A DNA stretch of 27,715 nucleotides, taken from IMG/VR virus record IMGVR_UViG_3300030107_001470, positions 334 to 28,048 of that record. One strand, given 5' to 3'. A program made the position numbers and the translations under genes. The notes beneath the pieces were generated by a model. The model ran no database searches. It was not told the origin of the DNA and was given only the letters and a program-made list of their open reading frames with translations. Below are positions 8,232-14,368 of the stretch, piece after piece. The stretch is from a virus. Position 1 is the stretch's first letter; every line of letters starts with the position of its first letter.

Positions 8232-9620
8232 ATGACGATTAAACAACTCCAAGAAAAGTGGGCTCCCGTTCTTAACCATGATGCTCTTCCAGAGATCAAG
8301 GATACTTACAAGAAAGGTGTAGTTGCACAACTTCTTGAAAACCAAGAAAAGGCTCAAATAGAGGAAGGACAAATCCTTAATGAGACTTTACAAACAACAG
8401 GTTACACTACTGCTGACACAGCAACTGGTGCTACTGCTGGTTTCGACCCTGTATTGATCAGTCTTATTAGACGTTCAATGCCTCAGTTGATCGCTTATGA
8501 CATCGCTGGCGTTCAACCTATGACTGGTCCTACTGGACTAATCTTTGCGATGAGAACATTCTACGGTACAGAACGTAGACCTGCTAACGGCAACTTCCGT
8601 GAAGCTCTATTCAACGAGCCTAACGCTGGTTTCTCTGGTGGAGCTGGTGAAGATCTTGCTGAGTACGATCCAACTGCTTCATCTTCTGCTGTTAACGACG
8701 CTGAAGGTGCTAACCCAGGACTTCTTAACGATTCTCCTGCTGGTACTTACGAGCAGACTGGTGATGCCACAGGCATGACAACAGCTACTGTTGAAGGACT
8801 AAACGATGCTACGGATACTAATGAGTTCCGTGAGATGGGTTTCTCAATCGAGAAAGTCACAGTTACTGCTAGAGCTCGTGCGTTAAAGGCAGAGTACAGC
8901 ATCGAGATGGCTCAAGACCTCAAGGCAATTCATGGATTGGATGCTGAGACTGAGCTTGCTAACATCCTTTCTACTGAGATCCTTGCTGAAATCAATAGAG
9001 AAGTTGTTCGTACAATCTACACAAACGCTGTAGCTGGTGCTCAGAACAACACAGCAGCTGCTGGTATCTTTGACCTTGACGTTGACTCTAATGGTAGATG
9101 GTCAGTTGAGAAGTTTAAGGGATTACTCTTCCAGATAGAAAGAGATGCTAACGCTATCGGTCAGCAAACTCGTAGAGGGAAGGGCAACATCTTGATCTGC
9201 TCTGCAGACGTTGCTTCTGCTCTAGGAATGGCTGGAGTTCTAGACTACGCTCCTGCTCTTAATGGTAACAACAGTTTGACTAGTGTTGATGACACTTCTT
9301 CAACTCTTGTTGGTACACTTAACGGTAAGATCAAGGTTTACGTTGATCCTTATTCTGCTAACGTTGCTGATAAGCACTTCTACGTTGCTGGATACAAAGG
9401 TACTTCACCTTACGATGCTGGATTATTCTATTGCCCATATGTACCTCTACAGCAGGTCAGAGCAATTAATCCTAACACCTTCCAACCAAAAATTGGATTT
9501 AAGACTCGTTACGGCATGGTTTCAAACCCATTCTCAGGTGGTCTTACACAAGGTTCTGGTGCTCTTACAGCTAACGCTAACAAGTACTACAGACGTACAC
9601 AAGTTGCTAACCTCATGTAA
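8232..9620 (+). CDS. 23: Major capsid protein gp23
   Basis: Hexamer-forming shell protein. 462 residues. The conserved segment RRSMPQLIAYDIAGVQPM followed by GPTGLIFAMRTFYG is diagnostic, as is the C-terminal TRYGMVSNPFSGG. In T4 the first 65 residues are removed by gp21 after a Leu/Ile-x-Glu site; here LNE at residues 49-51, just before the TTGYTTADT segment, is the best candidate (inference). Start ATG 8232 has a good CGGAG site at 8223-8227. Codons are unusually uniform (GCT, GGT, ACT, AAC, TTC), as expected for a very highly expressed gene. A strong terminator follows. Confidence 0.97.
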   Translation: MTIKQLQEKWAPVLNHDALPEIKDTYKKGVVAQLLENQEKAQIEEGQILNETLQTTGYTTADTATGATAGFDPVLISLIRRSMPQLIAYDIAGVQPMTGPTGLIFAMRTFYGTERRPANGNFREALFNEPNAGFSGGAGEDLAEYDPTASSSAVNDAEGANPGLLNDSPAGTYEQTGDATGMTTATVEGLNDATDTNEFREMGFSIEKVTVTARARALKAEYSIEMAQDLKAIHGLDAETELANILSTEILAEINREVVRTIYTNAVAGAQNNTAAAGIFDLDVDSNGRWSVEKFKGLLFQIERDANAIGQQTRRGKGNILICSADVASALGMAGVLDYAPALNGNNSLTSVDDTSSTLVGTLNGKIKVYVDPYSANVADKHFYVAGYKGTSPYDAGLFYCPYVPLQQVRAINPNTFQPKIGFKTRYGMVSNPFSGGLTQGSGALTANANKYYRRTQVANLM

Positions 9621-9641
9621 TTTGAGATTAACACATAACTT

Positions 9642-9668
9642 AAAGAGACCCTATATGGGTCTCTTTTT
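9642..9668 (+). terminator. Intrinsic terminator after gp23
   Basis: Ten-pair stem AAAGAGACCC / GGGTCTCTTT with loop TATAT, continuing into a T run. It begins 22 nt after the gp23 stop. The core stem AGAGACCC/GGGTCTCT is identical to that of the gp18 terminator at 3747. Confidence 0.92.
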
Positions 9669-9672
9669 TTGT

Positions 9673-9679
9673 CTAAATA
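9673..9679 (+). promoter_or_regulatory. Late promoter -10-like element upstream of the synthetase-like gene
   Basis: CTAAATA directly after the gp23 terminator and 21 nt before ATG 9701; same variant as at 3794 and 4422. Confidence 0.55.
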
Positions 9680-9700
9680 GATTAGTTTTGCAAAGAAATA

Positions 9701-10498
9701 ATGACGAGTTTGATTGACCCAAAAGAATTTACGGATGCGGTGACCGAATTACGGTCATTTTTTTTGTCTAAAAATTTTTATGAAGTACACACACAGAACC
9801 GTCTAAGTATCCTTGCTGCATGTGAAGATCCAGAAACTGTAGCAGAATATAATTACGGTGGTAATGTTTGGCCATTACCTCAGACAGGTCAGATGTGGCT
9901 TGAACATGAATTACTTTCTAACCCCAAAGCAGAGGGGTTTTTCTGTGTCTCAACTTCATATAGGGCAGAACCTAATCCTGTAGAAGGTAGACATGAAACT
10001 ATCTTTCCCATGTTTGAGTTTGAGATGAAGGGTGGTGTTAAAGAACTAGAAGAGATGGAGATAGAATTGTGTCGATGGTTAGGAATACCATTAGATGAAC
10101 AGACTATTAAAACCTATAGTGATTGGTCTGATGTTTTTAAAACACGTGAACTTGATCACGACCATGAGAAAAAGATTGGACGTGGTATGATTACTGACTT
10201 CCCTGAGTGGACATCACCATTCTGGAACATGGCACGTAATGAAGATGGTACCAGTAAAAAGATTGATGTTATATTAGGTGGCATGGAAACTATCGGTAGT
10301 GCTGAAAGAAGTACCGACAAGAATCAGATGAGAGATACCTTCTACACCATATCAGATGGTGAGTATGCTCAACTTATTATTAATAAGTTTGGTAAGGAAA
10401 GAGTAGAAGCAGAACTTGAGAAATTTCTTGAGTTTGATTTCTTCCCTCGTAGTGGGGGTGGAATAGGTATCACTCGTCTGATATCAGCCCTGAAATAA
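9701..10498 (+). CDS. AsnRS/AspRS-like class II synthetase catalytic core, no anticodon-binding domain
   Basis: 265 residues matching only the catalytic domain of asparaginyl/aspartyl-tRNA synthetases. Visible: WPLPQTGQMW, motif 2 (SYRAE with Arg88 and Glu90, then RHET and FEFEM), a METIGSAER segment like the AsnRS substrate loop, and motif 3 GGGIGITRL with Arg259. The usual N-terminal OB-fold is absent, so it resembles stand-alone paralogues such as AsnA or archaeal AsnRS-related asparagine synthetase. It could make asparagine from aspartate, modify a protein or small molecule, or charge a tRNA; the sequence alone does not decide. Two terminator-like hairpins lie inside its 5' part, and a tRNA gene starts 8 nt after the stop. 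Ribosome site is weak (AAAGAAA). Confidence 0.85.
   Translation: MTSLIDPKEFTDAVTELRSFFLSKNFYEVHTQNRLSILAACEDPETVAEYNYGGNVWPLPQTGQMWLEHELLSNPKAEGFFCVSTSYRAEPNPVEGRHETIFPMFEFEMKGGVKELEEMEIELCRWLGIPLDEQTIKTYSDWSDVFKTRELDHDHEKKIGRGMITDFPEWTSPFWNMARNEDGTSKKIDVILGGMETIGSAERSTDKNQMRDTFYTISDGEYAQLIINKFGKERVEAELEKFLEFDFFPRSGGGIGITRLISALK
9741..9765 (+). terminator. Terminator hairpin within the synthetase-like CDS
   Basis: Perfect six-pair stem TGACCG / CGGTCA with loop AATTA, followed by eight T residues. It is inside the reading frame, at codons 14-22. It has the full form of an intrinsic terminator and starts 40 nt after the ATG and ~68 nt after the CTAAATA element, so it could act as an attenuator or as a back-up for the gp23 terminator. 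Confidence 0.6.
9920..9942 (+). other. Second terminator-like hairpin in the synthetase-like CDS
   Basis: AACCCC / GGGGTT six-pair stem with an eight-base loop and a short U run directly after. Weaker than the hairpin at 9741 because of the loop size and short U tract. Confidence 0.35.
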
Positions 10499-10506
10499 GG
10501 GCTCTT

Positions 10507-10596
10507 TGTGAGGTGACGAAACTGGTAAACGTGGCAGGCTGTTTCCCTGCTGATTCCTTTGCGGGGGTCTTGGTGGTTCGACTCCACCCCTCACAG
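10507..10596 (+). tRNA. tRNA gene with long variable arm and GUU anticodon
   Basis: Full cloverleaf: acceptor TGTGAGG (10507-10513) pairs CCTCACA (10589-10595); D arm ACG/CGT with GG at 10524-10525; anticodon stem GCAGG/CCTGC (10534-10538, 10546-10550); long variable arm GATTCC/GGGGTC; T stem GGTGG/CCACC with loop TTCGACT. Discriminator is G (10596) and CCA is not encoded. The anticodon loop CTGTTTC gives GUU, formally Asn, but the long variable arm and the D arm (GACGAAACTGGTAAACG) are of the Leu/Ser type, and base 37 is T instead of the purine normally found. It lies immediately downstream of the AsnRS-like gene. Cloverleaf confidence is high; amino-acid identity is uncertain. Confidence 0.85.
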
Positions 10597-10610
10597 TTTA
10601 AAAGAATATT

Positions 10611-10618
10611 TATAAATA
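10611..10618 (+). promoter_or_regulatory. Late promoter -10 element after the tRNA
   Basis: TATAAATA 14 nt after the tRNA and 22 nt before ATG 10641, in a short non-coding gap. Confidence 0.6.
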
Positions 10619-10640
10619 AATGGTAATCTAACTTTACATT

Positions 10641-10931
10641 ATGCAGACTCTTTTAATTTTTATGAGTTTCTTGAACTTTATGTTCTATCCTTTAGTGGTA
10701 GCAACTATTGTTGCGGTTATTATTGAACAGATCGTAAGGAGACTAGCAACGTCAGAACCCATGACTTATGATGATGAGAGATTGATTAACCGTGTTATGG
10801 GAATAAGAAAATTTATGTGGAGACAAGCATGGATTGTTAATATCTTATGGTTTGTGGGATACATAATTGTTATGATAATGGTTAGAGGACAAGCACAACC
10901 TCAAATGCCAGATATGATTTGGGAAGGATAA
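10641..10931 (+). CDS. Small two-helix membrane protein, unknown
   Basis: 96 residues with two clear hydrophobic segments: residues ~2-30 (LLIFMSFLNFMFYPLVVATI) and ~65-82 (VNILWFVGYIIVMIMV). They are joined by a charged loop (RRLATSEPMTYDDERLINR). It is probably an inner-membrane protein with both termini on the same side. No family recognised. It is preceded by a late-type promoter element and followed closely by another small gene, so it may be made late. No strong ribosome site is visible. Confidence 0.75.
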   Translation: MQTLLIFMSFLNFMFYPLVVATIVAVIIEQIVRRLATSEPMTYDDERLINRVMGIRKFMWRQAWIVNILWFVGYIIVMIMVRGQAQPQMPDMIWEG

Positions 10932-10933
10932 CT

Positions 10934-11137
10934 ATGATGCAATTCAGAGAACAGGAAATTGATCGCCTAATATGGGCGTGTCAATATCGTAAAGAGCATG
11001 TCGATTTTAAAAAGACAGGTGCTCAATATTGGTATGATACTTACAATAAACTTCAACACAAACTAGAAACTTATAGAGAAGAAATAGATTGTGATGATTG
11101 TAAGTACGTCCAATGTGATGTACATTATGAAGCATAA
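10934..11137 (+). CDS. Hypothetical 67-residue protein with Cys cluster
   Basis: Start ATG 10934 (a second ATG follows at 10937) has GGGAAGG at 10921-10927. The protein is helical and charged. Near the C-terminus it has three cysteines in CDDCKYVQCDVH, which with the nearby histidine could bind a metal; this is a visual suggestion only. It begins 2 nt after the preceding membrane-protein gene and its 3' end overlaps the next gene by 11 nt, so it is part of a compact operon leading to purM. Function unknown. Confidence 0.7.
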   Translation: MMQFREQEIDRLIWACQYRKEHVDFKKTGAQYWYDTYNKLQHKLETYREEIDCDDCKYVQCDVHYEA

Positions 11138-11387
11138 TTATAAAAACCCTTCTAAGAAACAAGACCTATCACACCTAGAAGCACAGGTCACTAAAGGTAA
11201 GAAGTATTATGATGAACAGGGATGGGAAATCAAAGGTCCTATTAGTGATAGGGAATGCATTTATAAATGTCTTGATAACTGCCAACAACTAGCAGGACTA
11301 GATAGAAAGCAAGTATCACGATTAATGAAAGAATTTGAAGTCATGAGTGATGATGTTAAAGTAGAAAGTGAGTTTCCTCCGTTATGA
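11127..11387 (+). CDS. Hypothetical 86-residue protein upstream of purM
   Basis: Start ATG 11127 lies inside the preceding gene (11-nt overlap); earlier in-frame ATGs exist at 11091, 11094 and 11118 but would lengthen the overlap. Basic N-terminus (MKHNYKNPSKK), then a helical region with Cys pair KCLDNCQQLAGLDRKQVSRL. No recognised family. The stop overlaps the purM start (ATGA), implying translational coupling. Confidence 0.65.
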   Translation: MKHNYKNPSKKQDLSHLEAQVTKGKKYYDEQGWEIKGPISDRECIYKCLDNCQQLAGLDRKQVSRLMKEFEVMSDDVKVESEFPPL

Positions 11388-12316
11388 ATTACAAAGACTC
11401 TGGTGTTGATATAGAAGCAGGTAATGCTTTTGTAGAAAGACTAATGAAGAAAGCACCTGCTATTGGTGGATTTGGTGGAATGTTTAGGGTACCATCAGGA
11501 TATGAAAAACCTGTATTGGTATCTGGTGCTGATGGTGTTGGTACTAAAATTAATATTTGTAAGATATCAAGGAACTTCAAAACTATTGGTATAGATTTAG
11601 TTGCCATGTGTGTCAACGATGTGATCACATGTGGTGCAAAACCATTATACTTCTTAGATTATATTTCTACTGGTAAGTTATCTCCTATTGTAGATGAGAT
11701 AATAGAAGGTGTTATTAAAGGATGTGAGATAGCAGGGATAGAACTTATTGGAGGAGAGACTGCTGAACATCCTAGACATGGACCACCACCAGCACATGAT
11801 GATGATATTGATCTTGCTGGATTTTGTACTGGTATAGTAGAAGAGAATGAACTTATAGATGGTAGTCTTATTAAACCAGGTGATAAAGTTATTGGATTCC
11901 CTAGTAATGGTATCCATAGTAATGGATATAGTTTGATTAATGATATGTTATGGAGACATAAGATAGCATGGGCAGATACTCCAGAACTTATTACTCCCAC
12001 TACAATCTATGCTCCTTTAATTCAGACTTTAATTGATGAAGTTCCTATTCTTGGTATGGCACATATAACTGGTGGTGGTATTCCAGAGAATCTTCCAAGG
12101 TGTTTACCAAAAGGATTGGATGTACATGTAGATTATAATTCATGGCCTATGCCAGAGATCTTTAAAAAGATTCAACTTGCGGGTGAGATTGCACCAGAGG
12201 ATATGAAGACCACTTTTAATTGTGGCATAGGGTTCTGCATAATAGTTCCACCTGATGTTACAATAGATAGTAGTATAGAATCATGGGAGATTGGACATGT
12301 CAAAACAATCGATTAG
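11384..12316 (+). CDS. purM: Phosphoribosylformylglycinamidine cyclo-ligase (AIR synthetase) PurM
   Basis: Catalyses ATP-dependent closure of FGAM to AIR, step five of purine synthesis; in a cyanophage it supports nucleotide supply for replication. 310 residues, shorter than the usual ~345, with a trimmed C-terminus. Recognisable order: YKDSGVDIEAGNAFV, LVSGADGVGTK, IGIDLVAMCVNDV, FLDYISTGKL, LIGGETAE, IHSNGYSL, AHITGGGIPENLPR, TFNCGIGF. After GGETAE the sequence reads HPRHGPPPAHDDD rather than the MPGMY-type of E. coli PurM. The 5' end is coupled (ATGA) to the preceding gene, and the last 20 nt overlap the DUF2997-like gene. Another purine gene, purS, is at 21747. Confidence 0.95.
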   Translation: MNYKDSGVDIEAGNAFVERLMKKAPAIGGFGGMFRVPSGYEKPVLVSGADGVGTKINICKISRNFKTIGIDLVAMCVNDVITCGAKPLYFLDYISTGKLSPIVDEIIEGVIKGCEIAGIELIGGETAEHPRHGPPPAHDDDIDLAGFCTGIVEENELIDGSLIKPGDKVIGFPSNGIHSNGYSLINDMLWRHKIAWADTPELITPTTIYAPLIQTLIDEVPILGMAHITGGGIPENLPRCLPKGLDVHVDYNSWPMPEIFKKIQLAGEIAPEDMKTTFNCGIGFCIIVPPDVTIDSSIESWEIGHVKTID

Positions 12317-12506
12317 ATTTAAAATCAGACAAGATGGTAAAGTTGAAGAGACAGTAGAAGGTGTTGCAGGAGATACTTGCGAATCTTTAACTAGAGATCT
12401 TGAAAAGAAATTAGGTGATTTAGAAAATCGTATACATACAGCAGAATACTACAAACAAAACGAAGTAACAGATGTCACACTTCAGCACAATCAAGACCAA
12501 GCTTAA
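12297..12506 (+). CDS. DUF2997-like small protein
   Basis: 69 residues from ATG 12297 with GGGAGA at 12285-12290. The pattern IRFKIRQDGKVEETVEGVAG followed by a Cys and LTRDLEKKLGDLENR matches what I know of DUF2997, a small cyanobacterial/plastid-associated family whose gene commonly sits next to ycf35 (DUF1257). Here the next gene is indeed DUF1257-like, which strengthens both calls. Its 5' end overlaps purM by 20 nt and its 3' end overlaps the next gene by 35 nt. Biochemical function unknown. Confidence 0.8.
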   Translation: MSKQSIRFKIRQDGKVEETVEGVAGDTCESLTRDLEKKLGDLENRIHTAEYYKQNEVTDVTLQHNQDQA

Positions 12507-12855
12507 GGATCGTAAGGCATTACTTCACGCATTAATGCTTATGGGTTATCCTGTAGACATCAATCAAACGATGAAAAATCCTGCTGATCATATCCATGAA
12601 GAAGTTATTGCGGATGTTACAGCTGGAAATAATATTGGTTTTCGTATGAATCGTACAACAGGTGAGTATGAGTTGGTTACGGATTTACAAACATGGGATG
12701 AACCCATACCTGTAAAAAGATTCATAGATAAGGTATCACAAGAGTATGCTATATGGGTTGTTACTATGGCTGCAGAAGAAAAGGGATATGAAATTGAATC
12801 ACAGGAAGTCAAGAATGATGGATCTGTAGAAATGTTGGTTACTAGATGGACATAA
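12472..12855 (+). CDS. Ycf35-like (DUF1257) protein
   Basis: 127 residues beginning MSHFSTIKTKLKDRKALLHA, the characteristic N-terminus of Ycf35/DUF1257 proteins of cyanobacteria and algal plastids, followed by GYPVD. The central part (ADVTAGNNIGFRMNRTTGEY ELV) and the C-terminal GYEIESQEVKNDGSVEM strand also fit. Function unknown in hosts; there it usually accompanies DUF2997 and sometimes an AAA ATPase. The ATG at 12472 lies 35 nt inside the DUF2997-like gene with no obvious ribosome site, so translation is probably coupled. Confidence 0.85.
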   Translation: MSHFSTIKTKLKDRKALLHALMLMGYPVDINQTMKNPADHIHEEVIADVTAGNNIGFRMNRTTGEYELVTDLQTWDEPIPVKRFIDKVSQEYAIWVVTMAAEEKGYEIESQEVKNDGSVEMLVTRWT

Positions 12856-12858
12856 ATA
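12852..12858 (+). promoter_or_regulatory. Possible late promoter element before the tail-tube-like gene
   Basis: ATAAATA overlapping the Ycf35-like stop, only 13 nt from the next ATG. A transcript starting here would have almost no leader, so this is weak. Confidence 0.3.
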
Positions 12859-12871
12859 ATTAAAAACTCTG

Positions 12872-13426
12872 ATGGCTAACTGGTATAACGAGCAATTAAC
12901 AAATAAGAACTACTTGTCTCCAATTGGATTTGTTTTTATATTGGATAAAGCAAGGAGAACATCTTTCTTATGCCAGAGAGCAGAGATACCTGACATAAGA
13001 TTGGGTGCAATTCCGATGCCCACTAGAGGTATGGTTACAGTTCCTTTAGAAGGGAATATGGAATATGGTAATCTGAATATAGATTTTTTAGTTGATGAAG
13101 ATCTAAGAAATTATATGGAACTTCACAACTGGATTAGAGCATTAGGTACTCCTCAGGATTATCAAGAGAGAGTTGATTGGGTGGACAAATATAGTGCAGG
13201 TTTAGGTAAGAATGCAGATACTAAAACATCTGATGCAACTTTACAGGTACTTAACAATAATAATATTGTAAATTTTGACGTAGTATTTAAAGATCTATTC
13301 CCAGTATCATTATCAACAGTTAATTTTGATGTAACGCAAGACGATAATAATTACTTTACCGCACAAGCAACGTTTGAGTATGTCCTCTATGAAGTAAGGA
13401 ATAAGAACAGTCAGACCAGACGTTGA
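12872..13426 (+). CDS. Tail-tube-fold protein (gp19 paralogue; gp3 candidate by position)
   Basis: 184 residues. Aligning by eye with gp19 at 3830: IGFVFILDKARR and CQRAEIPDIRLGAIPMPTRG correspond to FQVDLSF and VRAANLPASQIGVIEVPFRG, YGNLNIDFLVDEDLRNYMEL to FEPWTITIQNDSAFALRSAF, then HNWIRAL to ELWTSSI. So it has a tail-tube fold. Marine T4-like phages carry a tail completion gene called gp3 between gp23 and uvsY; this gene is the candidate, but a tube-initiator role is also possible. It is isolated from the tail module, between accessory genes and the uvsY operon. No good ribosome site is visible. Confidence 0.75.
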   Translation: MANWYNEQLTNKNYLSPIGFVFILDKARRTSFLCQRAEIPDIRLGAIPMPTRGMVTVPLEGNMEYGNLNIDFLVDEDLRNYMELHNWIRALGTPQDYQERVDWVDKYSAGLGKNADTKTSDATLQVLNNNNIVNFDVVFKDLFPVSLSTVNFDVTQDDNNYFTAQATFEYVLYEVRNKNSQTRR

Positions 13427-13451
13427 CAAAATGAGATACCTGTGCTAGGGT
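13423..13451 (+). promoter_or_regulatory. Sigma70-type promoter upstream of the uvsY-uvsW operon
   Basis: TTGACA (13423-13428), 17-nt spacer, TAGGGT (13446-13451) preceded by TG at 13443-13444 (extended -10). It lies between the tail-tube-like gene and GTG 13492, giving a leader of roughly 35 nt. Perfect -35, weak -10 rescued by the extended element. Confidence 0.7.
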
Positions 13452-13491
13452 ATTAGGGTCTATACATATAACGGTATGGGAGGTAGAACCA

Positions 13492-13764
13492 GTGGGATTA
13501 AGAAAAGGGGACAAACCCCGAAATAAAAAACTTATAACAGACTTCGATGACTCCAACTGGAGAGAAGAATACAAAGCATACACAAGTGACAAGAAACAAC
13601 TTGAGTTGCTAGAGAATGGACCTAAGAGTCTATCCCAGTCTTGGTTACTTGGTGCTATGCGTCAGAAGTGGATGAAGATTAAAGGGTATGGTTATCCAGA
13701 GCCACCTGATGTTTCATCATCGATGAAAGAATTTTTTGAAAAAACTAAAGACCAAGGTATTTGA
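13492..13764 (+). CDS. Hypothetical 90-residue protein, first gene of the uvsY operon
   Basis: Starts at GTG 13492, with GGGAGG at 13478-13483. The protein is hydrophilic and helical: a basic N-terminus (LRKGDKPRNKK), then SWLLGAMRQKWMKIKGYGYP and a C-terminal amphipathic helix. Not recognised. It overlaps the next small gene by 4 nt (TTGA) and is the first gene after the sigma70-type promoter, so it should be made early or middle with UvsY and UvsW. Confidence 0.75.
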   Translation: MGLRKGDKPRNKKLITDFDDSNWREEYKAYTSDKKQLELLENGPKSLSQSWLLGAMRQKWMKIKGYGYPEPPDVSSSMKEFFEKTKDQGI

Positions 13765-13943
13765 ATCAGAGATCACATGCTATTAGAATGTTATTTGCTG
13801 CTAAATGGAATGTACCCCAAGCAGCAAAACATTGTAGTCTCTCGCATGATGAAATGAAAAGGGTATTCAATACCTATTGCTATAATAACGGTACAACTTA
13901 TAATAAATTTATTATTAATGTTCAATTGAGTTTAGATGTATGA
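13761..13943 (+). CDS. Small helix-turn-helix-like protein upstream of uvsY
   Basis: 60 residues if started at TTG 13761, which overlaps the previous stop (TTGA); an ATG at 13788 would give 51 residues. The segment AAKWNVPQAAKHCSLSHDEMKRVF has the spacing of a helix-turn-helix, with a hydrophobic first helix, a turn and an SHDEMKR recognition-like helix. In T4 small genes uvsY.-1 and uvsY.-2 lie near uvsY, so this may be a counterpart, but I cannot confirm homology. Its stop overlaps the uvsY ATG (ATGA). Confidence 0.65.
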   Translation: MNQRSHAIRMLFAAKWNVPQAAKHCSLSHDEMKRVFNTYCYNNGTTYNKFIINVQLSLDV

Positions 13944-14368
13944 ATCTGGAATCTCTACAGGATAAATGGAAAGAAGATAGTGTAATTAAAGAAAGGGAGT
14001 ATGGTGAAGAATCTGTAAGGATTCCTCAACTCCATATGAGATATATGGAATTTTATAATACATACTCTCTAATGAAGAAAGATAGAGAAAGTGAAATGAG
14101 AGGATTGGTTAAATCAAAATGGATATATTATAAAGGAAAAGCACCTGCAACAATATACAGAGATACACCATTTGATTTTAAATTGACTACTAAAGAAGAA
14201 ATTAATATGTTCATCGAAGCAGATGAAGATGTCAGAAAATTACAATTAAAAATAGACTACATAGAGCAGACAATACTTTTCCTTGATAGTGTATTGCGAC
14301 AAATTAATAATCGCAATTATCAAATTAAAAACGCTATAGATTGGGAGAAGTTTCAAGCAGGTATGTAA
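13940..14368 (+). CDS. uvsY: Recombination mediator UvsY
   Basis: Loads UvsX recombinase on gp32-coated single-stranded DNA. 142 residues, near T4 UvsY (137). Similar layout to T4: N-terminal LESLQDKWKEDSVI, central KSKWIYYKGKAP (T4 has a comparable LDYYSGRG), a long helical stretch with LQLKIDYIEQTILFLD, and a C-terminus ending FQAGM (T4 ends FEAGK). Upstream ATGA overlap couples it to the HTH-like gene; the stop overlaps the next ATG (TAATG). The context of uvsW two genes downstream supports the call. Confidence 0.92.
   Translation: MNLESLQDKWKEDSVIKEREYGEESVRIPQLHMRYMEFYNTYSLMKKDRESEMRGLVKSKWIYYKGKAPATIYRDTPFDFKLTTKEEINMFIEADEDVRKLQLKIDYIEQTILFLDSVLRQINNRNYQIKNAIDWEKFQAGM

Noticed and set aside
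10486-10503. AGCCC/GGGCT hairpin at the end of the synthetase-like gene as a terminator
   Set aside because: Only five pairs, eight-base loop and a short CTTT tail; it would also block transcription of the tRNA 4 nt later unless that has its own promoter.
13492-13764. Late transcription co-activator gp33
   Set aside because: Size fits, but I could not align it with T4 gp33, and position alone is insufficient.
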